Shown here one piece after another: positions 21,554 to 33,129 of a DNA stretch of 64,000 nt. Under the pieces are notes generated by a model. The model was not told the DNA's origin and searched no databases. It worked only from the letters and a program-made list of their open reading frames with translations. Every line of letters begins with the position of its first letter. The first letter of the stretch is position 1. The position numbers and the translations under genes were made by a program. The DNA is from Amphiura filiformis. Taxonomy: Eukaryota; Echinodermata; Ophiuroidea; Amphilepidida; Amphiuridae. Location of the stretch: positions 34,721,537 to 34,785,536 of the forward strand of contig NC_092629.1 of assembly GCF_039555335.1 (NCBI RefSeq). The letters run 5' to 3'.

Positions 21554-23443
21554 AGGGGAGAGTGGGGTAAGTTGAGCCACTTTTTACATTTACTTTCACT
21601 ACGCTCAAATAAATAAAGCAGGACCCAAATGCAGTGTTACATATGAAACATATGTAGGGGAAGGTGGGGCATAACGGAACACTTAACTTTGAGGATGCTC
21701 TGTGACGTCACCATAAGTAATATGACTGTAAAAATTATATATTCAGTTGAAGTTTGTATTTACCTTTAATATACCATTAACCAATATAACTTGAATCTTA
21801 CAATTTTTATAAAAATGAAGAAATATTTTCAACAAAAAAAAACCGTTTTGCCCCACTATCGGGGCAAAACGGAACCCCCCTATGGGGCAAAACGGCACCC
21901 TGGGTGCAAACTTATATTAGTTGTTCCATCGGTAGGCCTTAGTCCTAGTTATATGTAGGCCTATATTCAGTTACAATATTAAGTGGGCCTACCATCTCTG
22001 TGGAGTGAGTTAACTTCTTATAGGCCTAGTAGGCCTATAATATGTATGACCAATATTTGATTAGAAAGAAATATTCAGTAGGCCTACCATCTCTGTGGAG
22101 TAAGTGGTTAACTTTTAATCATTATTTCTATCTGTAGGTCTAGTTATATGTCTATGTTTCAGCGAAGTGTTTACCATGTTCGAGTAGGCCCCTAGATAAC
22201 GCCTACATTTCCTTGAGTGAAGACAAGTTATGTCCAATTGGGGCAAAACGGAACCCATCTGTGGGACAAAACGCCCGGGCAAAACGGAACCCTGTTCCGT
22301 TATGCCCCACCTAGGGTTCCGTTTTGCCCCATACCCGATTTTTTAGAAATTGGTTGCATGCATAATACATCGTAGCATATAGGCCATGCACTTAATACAG
22401 CTCATAGCTAGTACCTTCGTGTTTACAATATACACAATTATTTGGGAATCCGATATTAATGAAGTAAAATTTCAGCGCATTAAACATCTACATATCTTAC
22501 ACCAGACGGGTAGTAATTTTTTGACTCGATCTTGCTCGAATGTCAGTGGATTGTTTCAGATAAAATTTTTGTTGTAAATCCTCGTAGCCATACTTGTGTT
22601 CCTCAATATAATTTGCATAGACGGCAGTATTGCCAAGGCCTATTTTTCCAGGTGGTTCCGTTTTGCCCCGGGGTCCGTTATGCCCCACCTTCCCCTATGT
22701 TTACTTGGTTATGATACCACAAAATTGTAATCAATATTTTGCACTTTCGCACAGTGAGACGCCAAAACTCATGTGCAAATTGGCTCAACTTACCCCAACG
22801 GTGGGGTAAGTTGAGCCAGTCGCGGGGGCATGTTGAGCCACCATAGAAATGCACAGTATATGCCATAGCTGTGCAATTCAATTTTGCCTTTTTTTAAATT
22901 GCTGTTTTCAGGTATTTATTTCGAAAAATAGTTTGATATAGAAGTAGTTTGATCTAAATATTGCATACAAGTAATTTCTGACAAGATTTTACTTTGAATA
23001 AAAAATTAGGGAAATTTCTGCAGGTTTTCCTATGCTCAACTTGCCCCATGGCCTGTGGCTCAACTTACCCCATGTGACCCTTTTTGACAACAACCAAGCC
23101 TCCCGCCTGACTAAAGCTTGTTACAGTTGTAAATAGTTTTCTACAATAGTGTTCATATATCACATCCTCAATACCCAGAATGCTATCATTTTAGCCTTTT
23201 TCTTTCTGGGTGAAACATGACAAAAATTGGTTTTTGCCAAAAGTTCAAAAAAAAGTGCGAAAAATGAACTTTCTAATGCAGATTTCTTACCCTATGTTCA
23301 AATGATTCCATATTACACTTGAGAAGCCTCTGTTATGTCATATACAAATAAGTGGAACTGCAAAGTAAGATAAGTTTTAAATTTTCTTTCTAGAGGGGGT
23401 GGCTCAACTTACCCCCTGGCTCAACTTACCCCACTCTCCCCTA
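21554..23443. mobile_element. Foldback element with AGGGGAGAGTGGGGTAAG ends
   Basis: Left aggggagagtggggtaagtt then gagccac, right gtggctcaacttacccc then actctcccct. Several internal copies of ggggtaagttgagcca occur on both strands (about 22801 and 23037 on). A second, similar element is inserted at 21656-22696. No transposase frame was found. Confidence 0.85.
21656..22696. mobile_element. Nested element with AGGGGAAGGTGGGGCATAAC ends
   Basis: The ends aggggaaggtggggcataac then gga are inverted at the right. A 4-bp duplication ATGT lies at 21652-21655 and 22697-22700. Internal ggggcaaaacgga repeats occur in both orientations. Its tip shares AGGGGA and GTGGGG with the outer element, suggesting one superfamily. 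Confidence 0.85.
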
Positions 23444-23609
23444 GAGGCCTAATACGTATGAAATACACAAACGCTCACAGTGCACAAACATGACAAAGCT
23501 TAATCGTCCAAATTTTATGTTTACGAATCAATAATTGTAAATCGTAAATGTATTTATGTAATCTCAACTTAGCCTAGGCCTAGTCGTGGATATTTGTAAA
23601 TTTGCATTT

Positions 23610-26004
23610 CCCAGCTAATACAAAAACGTTTTTAAAACGTTTTAAATAAGTTATATTTTGGGTTTTGGTTTAGGTTAAAACGTTTTAAAATAACATTAAA
23701 ATGTCGGGTTATATAGGTCATAACATTATAAATATTTGCACCCAGTAACACAGAAATGTTCTTAAAATGTTTTTACAAAACGTTTTAATAACATTTAAAT
23801 GTCGGGTTATATAAAGGTCGTGAAACTTTTTAAATATTTGTAAATATTTTGGGCAAACATTTTTTGCAAAATATTTTTTCAACCCCAAAATAACATTCTG
23901 TTTAGAATGATTTGTACCAAGTTTTCAAAAATGTTTTTGGAATGTTATTACCAACAAACATGACAAATGTTATTTAGAGGCTGATCGGTTTAATCACGGA
24001 CGGACATTTTCGAAATTGATAGAAAAACAACTGCTGACATTTACTTCATTGTTTTATGTTTTATGATGAAGAGTATCATTAGCCCTATTGAAAAAAAAAT
24101 TGGCAGGTATGATTTGCTACTAAAAATAGAACAAAAGAAATGTTTGCGTCACGGACGGACGAGATAGAAATAGGTTCCCCTACTTTTCAGTACTCTTTTG
24201 TCATTTCTATCTAAACTAATCAATACTTACCAATACTTTCCAGGACAATAGTAGCCAAGATACATGGCTTGATTACCTGACACACAGATATTGGAAACAA
24301 GCTTCATCTTTTGCAGGAGAATGTGACAAATTTTGTCACGGACGGACACTTTTGGGTGTCACAGACGGACATAAATGCTAACCAGAGTAGCAACTTTTAA
24401 AATTGTTATTTATTTACCCCTTAGTTGAAGCAGCTCCAGTAACTGCACATTGTCATAGAAAAATTATCTTGCAACTCCAAACTTTTTCTGAGTTATGACA
24501 ACAAATATCTATTTTTGTCACGGACGGACAGCTCAGAAATTTTGTCACGGACGGACATTTTATCACAAATTTTAGTACAATGTCCTATATTCGACAGCTT
24601 ATAAATAAAATATCAAAAGAACTCTAAACTTGGTTTTACTATATTTGTGTTAATCACGCGTGTTTAAATTTGTCCTCAAGAGTTGATCAACAAAGGACCC
24701 TTATTTCTTCAGATAGACCCCCCTAAACTTGCTCCATATGGCCGAAGTCTGTGTAAAGAACTTCACCATATCTAACAGCCCCGAACAATCAACAGTAAAA
24801 GTGAAATTTAGGCATCTTTTGGTTATATATATTCAAACAGTTATGTTAGTTACTTTGCAAAAATTGAGCATCAAGTGATTGGTTATCTTTAAAATAGACA
24901 CCCCTGAATTTGCCCCAAAATGACTGTGTACCAATATTAAAGGTAATTCACAGTTCTCACGTGTCATTTTAAGTATTGAATCAAGCAACAATGAAAGTGA
25001 ACTAAAGGCATTTGTTGCTTTATATATGTTTAACTAGTTAATGTTAATAGCTTTGCAAAGATTGAGCATCAAGAGATTGTACATCTTTAAAATAGACCCC
25101 CCCTGAAATTGTCTCAAAATGGCTGGGGACCAATATTCCTGACACCAAGTACCATTTTCAGTAGTGAATAAAGTAACAATGAAAGTGAACTGAAGGCATC
25201 TTTTGCTTTATATATGTTCAACCAATTAATGTTTGTTGCTTTGCAAAGATTGAGCATCAAGAGGTTGGTCATCTTTAAAATAGACCCCCCTGAAATTAAA
25301 ATGTCCGTCCGTGACACTTATTTTGTCCGTCCATGACAAATTTTAAATTGAAGATTTATCTTAATTAATAAGTGCCTTTGTTAAATATCATTCCTGCATG
25401 GGAAAGGTCATGAATGAGATTGATACTTCAGCATGTTTTTATTTTTTTTTCTACCCTGTGTTAGCAAATAGTTAAAAAACTTTCAAACGTGTTTTTCGTC
25501 ACGGACGGACATGCTGTTAGTAAATGATAGCGCCTGTATTATTTCCCACCAACTTTTTTTTTATAAAATATTTATATTATTTTATAAATACACGTTTAAT
25601 CTAGCTATATCACAGCACCAAACTTGAAAATGTAACATTAACTTGAAAATGTTGCTATTTGAATCTGAATTGGCGATGTCCGTCCGTGACACATATTACT
25701 CACACCCCTTCAACAATAATGGGCTGTTCCAGAATACTGGATGCATTTTCAACTTTTTTTTTCATAGTTCCAGTTAGTAGAGATATTGACCAAAACTGTG
25801 AGGTATATTTCAATATCAATATTAGAAATTTAATTTTTCAGACCAATGCTAACTCGAAACCGATCAGCCTCTTTAATGTTATGAAAACGTTTTATACCTT
25901 AACCTTACCATTAATATACCCTTTATAACCCGACATTTAAACGTTTTCTGACAACCTTTTATAACCTTTTGCGAATGATGTCGAAAACGTTCTGTGTTTG
26001 CTGG
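23610..26004. mobile_element. Foldback element with CCAGC...AACGTT ends, host to a nested element
   Basis: ccagctaatacaaaaacgtt at the left pairs with aacgttctgtgtttgctggg at the right. The arms contain aaaacgttttaaa and gtcgggttatat with its inverse ataacccgac. The centre is replaced by the element at 23977-25871. Confidence 0.78.
23977..25871. mobile_element. Element with GAGGCTGATCGGTTT ends and dispersed GTCACGGACGGAC motifs
   Basis: The terminal inverted repeat gaggctgatcggttt is flanked by TTTA at 23973-23976 and 25872-25875. The motif GTCACGGACGGAC or a one-base variant occurs near 23995, 24151, 24337, 24361, 24517, 24545 and 25497 forward, and near 25303, 25324 and 25676 reversed. 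The middle has three tandem units of about 185 bp (24720-25290) built on aaaatagacccccctgaa. No transposase frame was seen. Confidence 0.8.
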
Positions 26005-26517
26005 GTTGCTAGTAGTACTATTATCAAACATTTTCAAAAGAAATTACAAATGTTTTACAGGCCACACTATGAGCTTTAATAAAATGGTTAGTTTTTTTTT
26101 TTCGGGAGCTGGTGATACAGGGTGTGAAAAATAACATGATGCAGTCATGTCTACAGTAGAATTAATCTCGACCTTTGCAGGACTTAAACCCCATTAAAAG
26201 CTATTAAACCAAGATAACACTCATTGAAACAGCTCAACTGATTAAATCGGATCTTCTCTGGTTGTGCACATGTGTCTGTTTTATATGTGCGATATCGCTA
26301 TGAGGTGCTATAATACAGCTTCAGTTGGGTAACTGATTATAAAGGAAACGCAAGGAAACAATGGTATGTGGACCTTTGTTCACGAAATGAGACAATGGCC
26401 TGCTTTTTGTTAACCAGCATTCTTGAAAATGAGCAACATAATGATTGTTGACTTAACACGGTTTGGAAATAATTTCTTCATATTTTTGGTGTTATCTGTC
26501 GTTTACATATCCTTCCT

Positions 26518-26855
26518 AAAACACAAAAGTGCGACTATTTCCAAACACCTAAATTAGCTAAAAATTTAGGACAAAACTATATTTTCTAGAATTTCATAGA
26601 ATAGTTTAAATGTAGCTTGTACCGTTTTTTTGTGGCATTCTTCAGAACGGAGCGGTCCGTTACCAATATAGCTCAATATTTTCGGTCAAATCTCCATTCA
26701 ATTAACACGGGGAGTTGGCTAGCTATGAGCTAGCTATGCTTTGCCCTCACTCATATTCTACGAAAGTGCGACTATTTCTGAACATCTAACCTAGCTGTAA
26801 TTTTAGGTCATGTTAGAGAAATATATTTGCTAGAAGTTTGGAGAATAGTTTAAAT
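26518..26855. repeat. Direct repeat pair, about 100 bp each
   Basis: aaagtgcgactatttccaaa near 26525 and aaagtgcgactatttctgaa near 26763 begin two copies. Both run through a tttagg motif to agaatagtttaaat. They lie about 240 bp apart. Confidence 0.7.
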
Positions 26856-27000
26856 ATTGGCCGGTTATTTTTCACACAGTGATGTTAACTAGGCAAATGC
26901 AATATACTTCTAACATACACTATTTGTAAAGGTCGCGCGTCAATGGTGAGAGCACTGTGTATTGTGTATAGGAAAACGGAGTACTGCAGTATGAATAAGT

Positions 27001-27250
27001 TCATGCACATGCTTTGCCGTTTGAAATTTGCCGGGGAGCTTTTAATCGCTCTCCTTGAGTGCTCCAGGAGAGCATTAGGCAATGTTCAGCTGTTAGGAGA
27101 GCATTTTTACCGTACTGGTATAATATGTGGTTATTATTGTTACACCAAAGGTAGGCAAGTAATAAAAAGCTCTCCTCAGCTTTATTTGAGGGGAGTGATG
27201 GGGAGTCGTTCTAGGCTAGCTCTCCTCAAACGGCAAAGCCTGCATGCACC
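27001..27250. repeat. Foldback element upstream of the zinc-finger gene
   Basis: tgcacatgctttgccgtttg pairs with tcaaacggcaaagcctgcat then gca. The inner gagagc and gctctc motifs also mirror. About 250 bp, non-coding. Confidence 0.72.
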
Positions 27251-27390
27251 GAATGTTTGTTACATTTTTGAAAATATTATCTTTAGTGTGTATCCAACAT
27301 TTATATTTTAAACTACTAGAGTATCAAAAGTTCAGCTGGACTTGCCTATCTTACTAATAGTTTCAGTTCCCTTTCTTTTCCCGATATTCC

Positions 27391-27397
27391 TTTTCAG
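27391..27397 (+). promoter_or_regulatory. Probable splice acceptor before the zinc-finger coding exon
   Basis: The pyrimidine-rich run ttccctttcttttcccgata then ttccttttcag ends in AG at 27396-27397, five bases before the ATG. It suggests that 5' untranslated exon(s) lie upstream and are spliced to this coding exon. Confidence 0.55.
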
Positions 27398-27402
27398 ATA
27401 CC

Positions 27403-29556
27403 ATGAACAGACAATGGGATTTACAATTGGGAAAGAATGAAAGTGAAGATGGGGATGTACCACGGAGGAATTTACATCACCAGGGCTCAAAAGAGCAAAA
27501 TGATGCTTATACATCTGTAAAGTGTATGCATGAAATAACACAAACTCGAGAGAAACCACATAAATGTAGGTACTGCAACAAATCATTCGGGACAATGTCA
27601 CACAAGAAACAACATGAAATGATTCATACAGGAGAGAAACCTCATAAATGTAGCTACTGCAAGAAATCATTCAGTCGCCTGTATGACATGAAGAGACACG
27701 AAACGATTCACAGGGGAGAGAAACCTCATCTATGTAGCTATTGCAACAGGTCATTCAGGCAATTGGGAAGCAAGAATCGGCATGAACTTATTCATGCGCG
27801 TGAGAAACCTCATCATTGTAGTTACTGCATGAAATCCTTCAGTCAGTTGGGACACAAGAAGCGGCATGAAAATATTCATAAGGATGAGTACTGCAACAAA
27901 TCATTCAGTCAATTGCATGGCACGAGGATACATGAAATGATTCACAAGGGTGAGAAACCTCATAAATGCAGTTATTGTAACAAATCATTCGGCCAATTGG
28001 GACACAAGGAACAACATGAAAAGATTCATACAGGAGAGAAACCTCATCAACATGATCAATGTGATAAACCTCATGTGATGCATCGAGTGAATCCTATAGG
28101 AGAGAAACCCCATAAATGTAGCTATTGCAACAAATCTTTCCGCCATCTGGGACACAGGAAAGTACATGAAATGATTCACACAGCAAAAACGCCTCATCAA
28201 TGTAGCTTTTGCAATAAATCTTTCCGCCATCTGGGACACAGGAAAGTACATGAAATGATTCACACAGGAGAAACGCCTCATCAATGCAGCTTTTGTAACA
28301 AATCTTTCATCACCAAATGCTACAAGAAGTTACATGAAATGATACATACAGGAGAGAAACCTCATAAATGTAGCTATTGCAACAAATCTTTCCGCCAACT
28401 GGGACATAAGAAAGAACATGAAATGACTCACACAGGAGAAACGCCTCATCAATGTAGCTATTGCAACAAATCATTCATCACAAAACGCAAAAAGAGGTTA
28501 CATGAAATGATACATACAGGTGAAAAACCTCATAAATGCAGCTACTGCAAAAAATCATTTCGTCAATTGGGAAACAAGAAACAGCATGAAATGACACATA
28601 CAGGAGAGAAACCTCATAAAAGTAGCACTTGCCAGCAATCATTCCGCCATTTGGGAAGCAAGAAACAACATGAAAAGATTCATACAGGAGAGAAACCTCA
28701 TAAATGTAGCTATTGCAACAAATCGTTCAGCTATTTGGGAAACAAGAAACGACATGAACAAAATCATACCGGCGAAAAAACCCATCAATGTGATAAAACT
28801 TTCATCACGAAACGTAAAAAGAATTTACATGAACATGATGAAGCGATTCATACAGGAGAGAAACCTCATAAATGCAGGTTCTGCAAGAAATCATTTCGTC
28901 TAGTGGGAAACAAGAACCAGCACGAAGGAATTCATACGGGAGAGAAACCTCATAAATGTTGCTACTGCAAGAAATCATTCCGCCAAAAGGGACACAGAAA
29001 AGAACATGAAATGATACATACGGGTGAGAAACCCCATAAATGTAGCTATTGCTACAAGTCATTCAGGCGATCGCAAGACGTGAAGACACATGAAATGATT
29101 CACAAGTGTGAGAAACCTTACAAATGTATCTATTGCATGAAATCATTCAGCCAATTGGGAAACAAGAAACAACATGAACTGATTCATAAAGGAGAGAAAC
29201 CTCATCAATGTAGCTACTGCAACAAATCTTACATCACAAGACATAAACTGAAGTTACACGAAGTGATACATACAGTAGCAAAACCTCATCAATGTAGCTA
29301 CTGCAACAAATCATTCATCACAGAACATGAACAGAAGATACATGAAACTATTCACAGAAGAGTGAAACCTAATCAATGTAGCTATTGTAAGAAATCGTTC
29401 AGTCACTTGGGAAACAAGAAAAAACATGAAAATATTCATACGGGAGAGAAACCTTATCGATGTAGCTATTGCAATAAAGCTTTCAGCCAATTGAGTAACA
29501 GGACAAGGCATGAAAAGATTCATTCAGGAGAGAATAGGAACCTAGAAAAAACATGA
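27403..29556 (+). CDS. C2H2 zinc-finger protein with about 24 finger repeats
   Basis: Probable sequence-specific DNA-binding nuclear protein of 717 residues in one coding exon. After about 50 unstructured residues with no KRAB, SCAN or BTB domain, fingers run from residue 55 to about 708. The pattern is C-x2-C-x12-H-x3-H with TGEKPH linkers. About 20 repeats have all four zinc ligands. Degenerate repeats include one reading KDEYCNKSF (first Cys lost), one reading HDQCDKPH, one with KSSTC, and one with QCDKTF. Many helices read QLGHKKE or QLGNKKQ, so Lys stands where Leu is usual at helix position 4 and Leu stands at position 1. Two adjacent fingers near 28123-28262 are nearly identical at DNA level, a recent duplication. 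A satellite array begins about 75 bp after the stop. The DNA target cannot be told from sequence. Confidence 0.93.
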   Translation: MNRQWDLQLGKNESEDGDVPRRNLHHQGSKEQNDAYTSVKCMHEITQTREKPHKCRYCNKSFGTMSHKKQHEMIHTGEKPHKCSYCKKSFSRLYDMKRHETIHRGEKPHLCSYCNRSFRQLGSKNRHELIHAREKPHHCSYCMKSFSQLGHKKRHENIHKDEYCNKSFSQLHGTRIHEMIHKGEKPHKCSYCNKSFGQLGHKEQHEKIHTGEKPHQHDQCDKPHVMHRVNPIGEKPHKCSYCNKSFRHLGHRKVHEMIHTAKTPHQCSFCNKSFRHLGHRKVHEMIHTGETPHQCSFCNKSFITKCYKKLHEMIHTGEKPHKCSYCNKSFRQLGHKKEHEMTHTGETPHQCSYCNKSFITKRKKRLHEMIHTGEKPHKCSYCKKSFRQLGNKKQHEMTHTGEKPHKSSTCQQSFRHLGSKKQHEKIHTGEKPHKCSYCNKSFSYLGNKKRHEQNHTGEKTHQCDKTFITKRKKNLHEHDEAIHTGEKPHKCRFCKKSFRLVGNKNQHEGIHTGEKPHKCCYCKKSFRQKGHRKEHEMIHTGEKPHKCSYCYKSFRRSQDVKTHEMIHKCEKPYKCIYCMKSFSQLGNKKQHELIHKGEKPHQCSYCNKSYITRHKLKLHEVIHTVAKPHQCSYCNKSFITEHEQKIHETIHRRVKPNQCSYCKKSFSHLGNKKKHENIHTGEKPYRCSYCNKAFSQLSNRTRHEKIHSGENRNLEKT

Positions 29557-29629
29557 AATGAATCATAAGGGAGCGAAAGTTATCGTAGCTACGGCCCATA
29601 TGACACTTTACCCTCACCACTTGATGCAT

Positions 29630-31693
29630 TGAGTGTTTAAAATCTCGAGTAGTCTGAGTATTATATACGGCCCTTAAATATGTTCAAAGCATGGTTTTAC
29701 TGTCTAAGGAATTCATCCTGTACATGCTGTAAATATTGCTTTAAAATGTTAAACTCTGATGTAGGGTGGTGTTAAGCAGTGTTTAAAATCTCGAGCAGTC
29801 TGAGTATTATAAACGGCCCTTAAATATGTTCAAAGCATGGTTTTACTGTCTAAGGCATTCACCCTGTACATGCTGTAAAATGTAAATATTGCTTTAAAAT
29901 GTTAAACTCTGATGTAGGGTGGTGTTAAGCAGTGTTTAAAATCTCGAGCAGTCTGAGTATTATAAACGGCCCTTAAATATGTTCAAAGCATGGTTTTACT
30001 GTCTAAGGAATTCATCCTGCACATGCTAAAAATATTGCTTTTAAATGTTAAACTCTGATGTAGGGTGGTGTTAAGCAGTGTTTAAAATCTCGAGCAGTCT
30101 GAGTATTATAAACGGCCCTTAAATATGTTCAGGGCATGGTTTTACGGTCTAAGGAATTCACCCTGTACATGCTGTAAATATTGCTTTAAAATGTTAAACT
30201 CTGATGTAGGGTGGTGTTAAGCAGTGTTTAAAATCTCGAGCAGTCTGAGTATTATAAACGGCCCTTAAATAATTATGTTCAAAGTATTGTTTTGACTGTC
30301 TAAGGCATTCACCATGTACATGCTGTAAAATGTAAATATTGCTTTAAAATGTTAAACTCTGATGTAGGGTGGTGTTAAGCAGTGTTTAAAATCTCGAGCA
30401 GTCTTGAGTATTATAAACGGCCCTTAAATATGTTCAAGGCATGGTTTACTGACTAAGGCATTCACCCTGTACATGCTGTAAATATTGCTTTAAAATGTTA
30501 AACTCTGATGTAGGGTGCCCGGGGTAGGGTGGTGACCGTGGTGTTAAGCCGTGTTTAAAATCTCGAGCAGTCTGAGTATTATAAACGGTCCTGTTCAAGT
30601 CATGGTTTTACTGTCTAAGGCATTCACCATGTACATGCTGTAAAATGTAAATATTGCTTTTAAATGTTAAACTCTGATGTATGGTGGTGTTAAGCAGTGT
30701 TTAAAATCTGGAGCAGTCGGAGTATTATAAACTGCACTTAAATATGTTCAAGGCATGGTTTTACGGTCTAAGGAATTCACCCTGTACATGCTGTAAATAT
30801 TGCTTTAAAATGTTAAACTCGGCTGTTGGGTGGTGTTTTATTCAGTGTTTAAAATCTCGAGCAGTATGGTTTTACTGTCTAAGGCATTCACCATGTACAT
30901 GCTGTAAAATGTAAATATTGCTTTAAAAAAAATGGTAAACTCTGATGTAGGGTGGTGTTAAGCAGTGTTTAAAATCTGGAGCAGTCGGAGTATTATAAAC
31001 TGCACTTAAATATGTTCAAGGCATGGTTTTACGGTCTAAGGAATTCACCCTGTACATGCTGTAAATATTGCTTTAAAATGTTAAACTCAGCTGTTGGGTG
31101 GTGTTTTATTCAGTGTTTAAAATCTCGAGCAGTCTGAGTATTATAAACGGTCCTGTTCAAGTCATGGTTTTACTGTCTAAGGCATTCACCATGTACATGC
31201 TGTAAAATGTAAATATTGTTTTAAAAAAATGTTAAACTCTGATGTAGGGTGGTGTTAAGCAGTGTTTAAAATCTCGAGCAGTCTGACTATTATAAACGGC
31301 CTTTTGAATATGTTCAGGGCATGGTTTTACTGTAAATATTGCTTTAAAATGTTAAACTCCGATGTAGTGTATAGTGTTAAGAATTGTTTAAAATCTCGAG
31401 CAGTGTGAGTATTATAAACGGCCTTTAAATATGTTCAAGGCATGGTTTTACTGTTTTAGGAATTCACCCTCTAGATGCTGTAAATATTTCTTTAAAATGT
31501 TAAACTCTGATGTAGTGTATAGTGTTAAGCAGTATTTAAAATCTCGAGCAGTCTGAGTATTATAAACGGTCCTTAAATATGTTCAAGGCATGGTTTTACT
31601 GTCTTGGCATTCACCCTGTACAAGCTGTAAATATTGCTTTAAAATGTTAAACTCTTGGTGTAGGGTGGTGTTAATTATAAGCAGTGTTTAAAA
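29630..31693. repeat. Satellite array of about 148-bp units following the zinc-finger gene
   Basis: About 14 units start with gtgtttaaaatctcgagcag near 29632, 29780, 29933, 30079 and so on. Each continues with tgagtattataaacggccct, catggttttactgtctaagg and aatgttaaactctgatgtag. Some units are shortened (about 30846, 31264) or carry small insertions. Satellite sequence resumes at 33067-33129 and 34307-34410 after two mobile-element insertions. Confidence 0.93.
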
Positions 31694-33066
31694 CAGTGTT
31701 CTTAGTCGGTTAATTAACCTCAATCTTACCGGTTAATTAACCGGTTAATTAACCGCATCATATTTAACCGGTGGTAAAATAGGTTAATTATGAATTTTGA
31801 ATAATTCTGATGCTTTTTTAAGTTTTAACATTTTAATATCACTTCATTCACTGGAAATATTAAAATAGTATTCTTCTTCTTGTTCTCTAGTCCTAGAGTG
31901 TCATACAGCACATCGAGGCATGAGCACTTGTACAAATCCATGGGGGTGGTTCTTTGACAAATTTGGTACAGGGATGTGCCATGCAGACTTTTGGATGCTG
32001 ACTTTCTCTATACCTACTATTTCCTGCTATCAGTGTACCAATATTTCACAAAAAGCACCCAAATGTGCTCTAATTGGGGGCTTTTAGGAGCATTGGTCTC
32101 CACTGAAAACCCACCCATAGATAAACATCGGGAAAGTGTGCGATTTTTTGAGAGCAAAATATGTGCGCCAGTTTTCTAAAATGTGTAACTTGCGCTTTTT
32201 TTTTCCAAAATGCATGAATTCTCTCCCAAAAAGTTTGGATTTGCAATATTAACATTTTTTTTTTAAATTTTACTTTTTTTCTTCTTTTCCCCATTAGGTC
32301 AACACTCAACAGATAACGCAATTCAATGTTATAGCAAGGCAAATGTTGTAAATCTGTTGAAAACTACCTATCCAAGCACATTTGACCAAAATGTAGGTTT
32401 TAAAAGTCAAAACTTCAAGTGTTCCTTACATTATTTTTCTAAATCTTGTGCAAAAAGTTACTATTTTTGCCTGTTTTGTCATACGTTTCAATGAAATACG
32501 ACATTGCTAAAGAGCACTTACAAATTGATATGACCCAAAATGCGCAAATTTTCGGCGCTTGTTGCACCTACCCATAGATATACCAAAATTGCTGAAAAGG
32601 TATCCCAAAACCGTGGCACATCCCGTACACATTCAACCAGGCAGAACGCCACCCCCACCACATGTTGTACAAGTACCCAAACAGATTATACCATTTTTGC
32701 CCAGGATTGTTTCAACCAATAAATAAAAAGTTGATAAAATTAAAAATGTATGCGACTACAGTGTCATTGTGCGCCTGTGTCAATGAATGAATTTTTTGGT
32801 GAACTGACATTATAAGTTTATATGAAAATAATTTTTTTATTTTAAAATTTTAAAATGGAATGTTTTAAAGCTAAAGGTGGACAAGCACACTTCATCTGCT
32901 CATGTTAAATGCTTGCACAATGTTCTTCAGTATGATGGCATATTGAATTCCGAGCTCGGATTTATATATTTTCCAACCATAATTAACCAATCTTACCGGT
33001 TAATTAACGTTAATTAACCGGTTAATTAACCGCCATTTATAATTAACCGGTTAATTAAGAACACTG
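31694..33066. mobile_element. hAT-type non-autonomous element inserted in the satellite
   Basis: The ends CAGTGTTCTTA are inverted. An exact 8-bp target duplication GTTTAAAA lies at 31686-31693 and 33067-33074, matching the satellite unit. Subterminal ggttaattaacc palindromes are repeated at both ends. A 67-codon frame at 31976-32179 has no known domain. 1373 bp. Confidence 0.88.
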
Positions 33067-33129
33067 GTTTAAAATCTCGGGCAGTCTGAGTATTATAAAC
33101 GGTTAAACGGCCTTTTATATTCAAGGCAT
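33067..33129. repeat. Satellite fragment between two insertions
   Basis: gtttaaaatctcgggcagtc then tgagtattataaacggtt continues the interrupted unit and ends caaggcat, where the next element begins. Confidence 0.85.

Noticed and set aside
27985..29523. Minus-strand open frames within the zinc-finger gene
   Set aside because: Shadows of the repetitive finger-coding sequence; no support of their own.
29630..31693. Possible CRISPR-like repeat array
   Set aside because: Units are about 148 bp and repeat along their whole length, with no unique spacers and no cas genes. This is a eukaryotic satellite.
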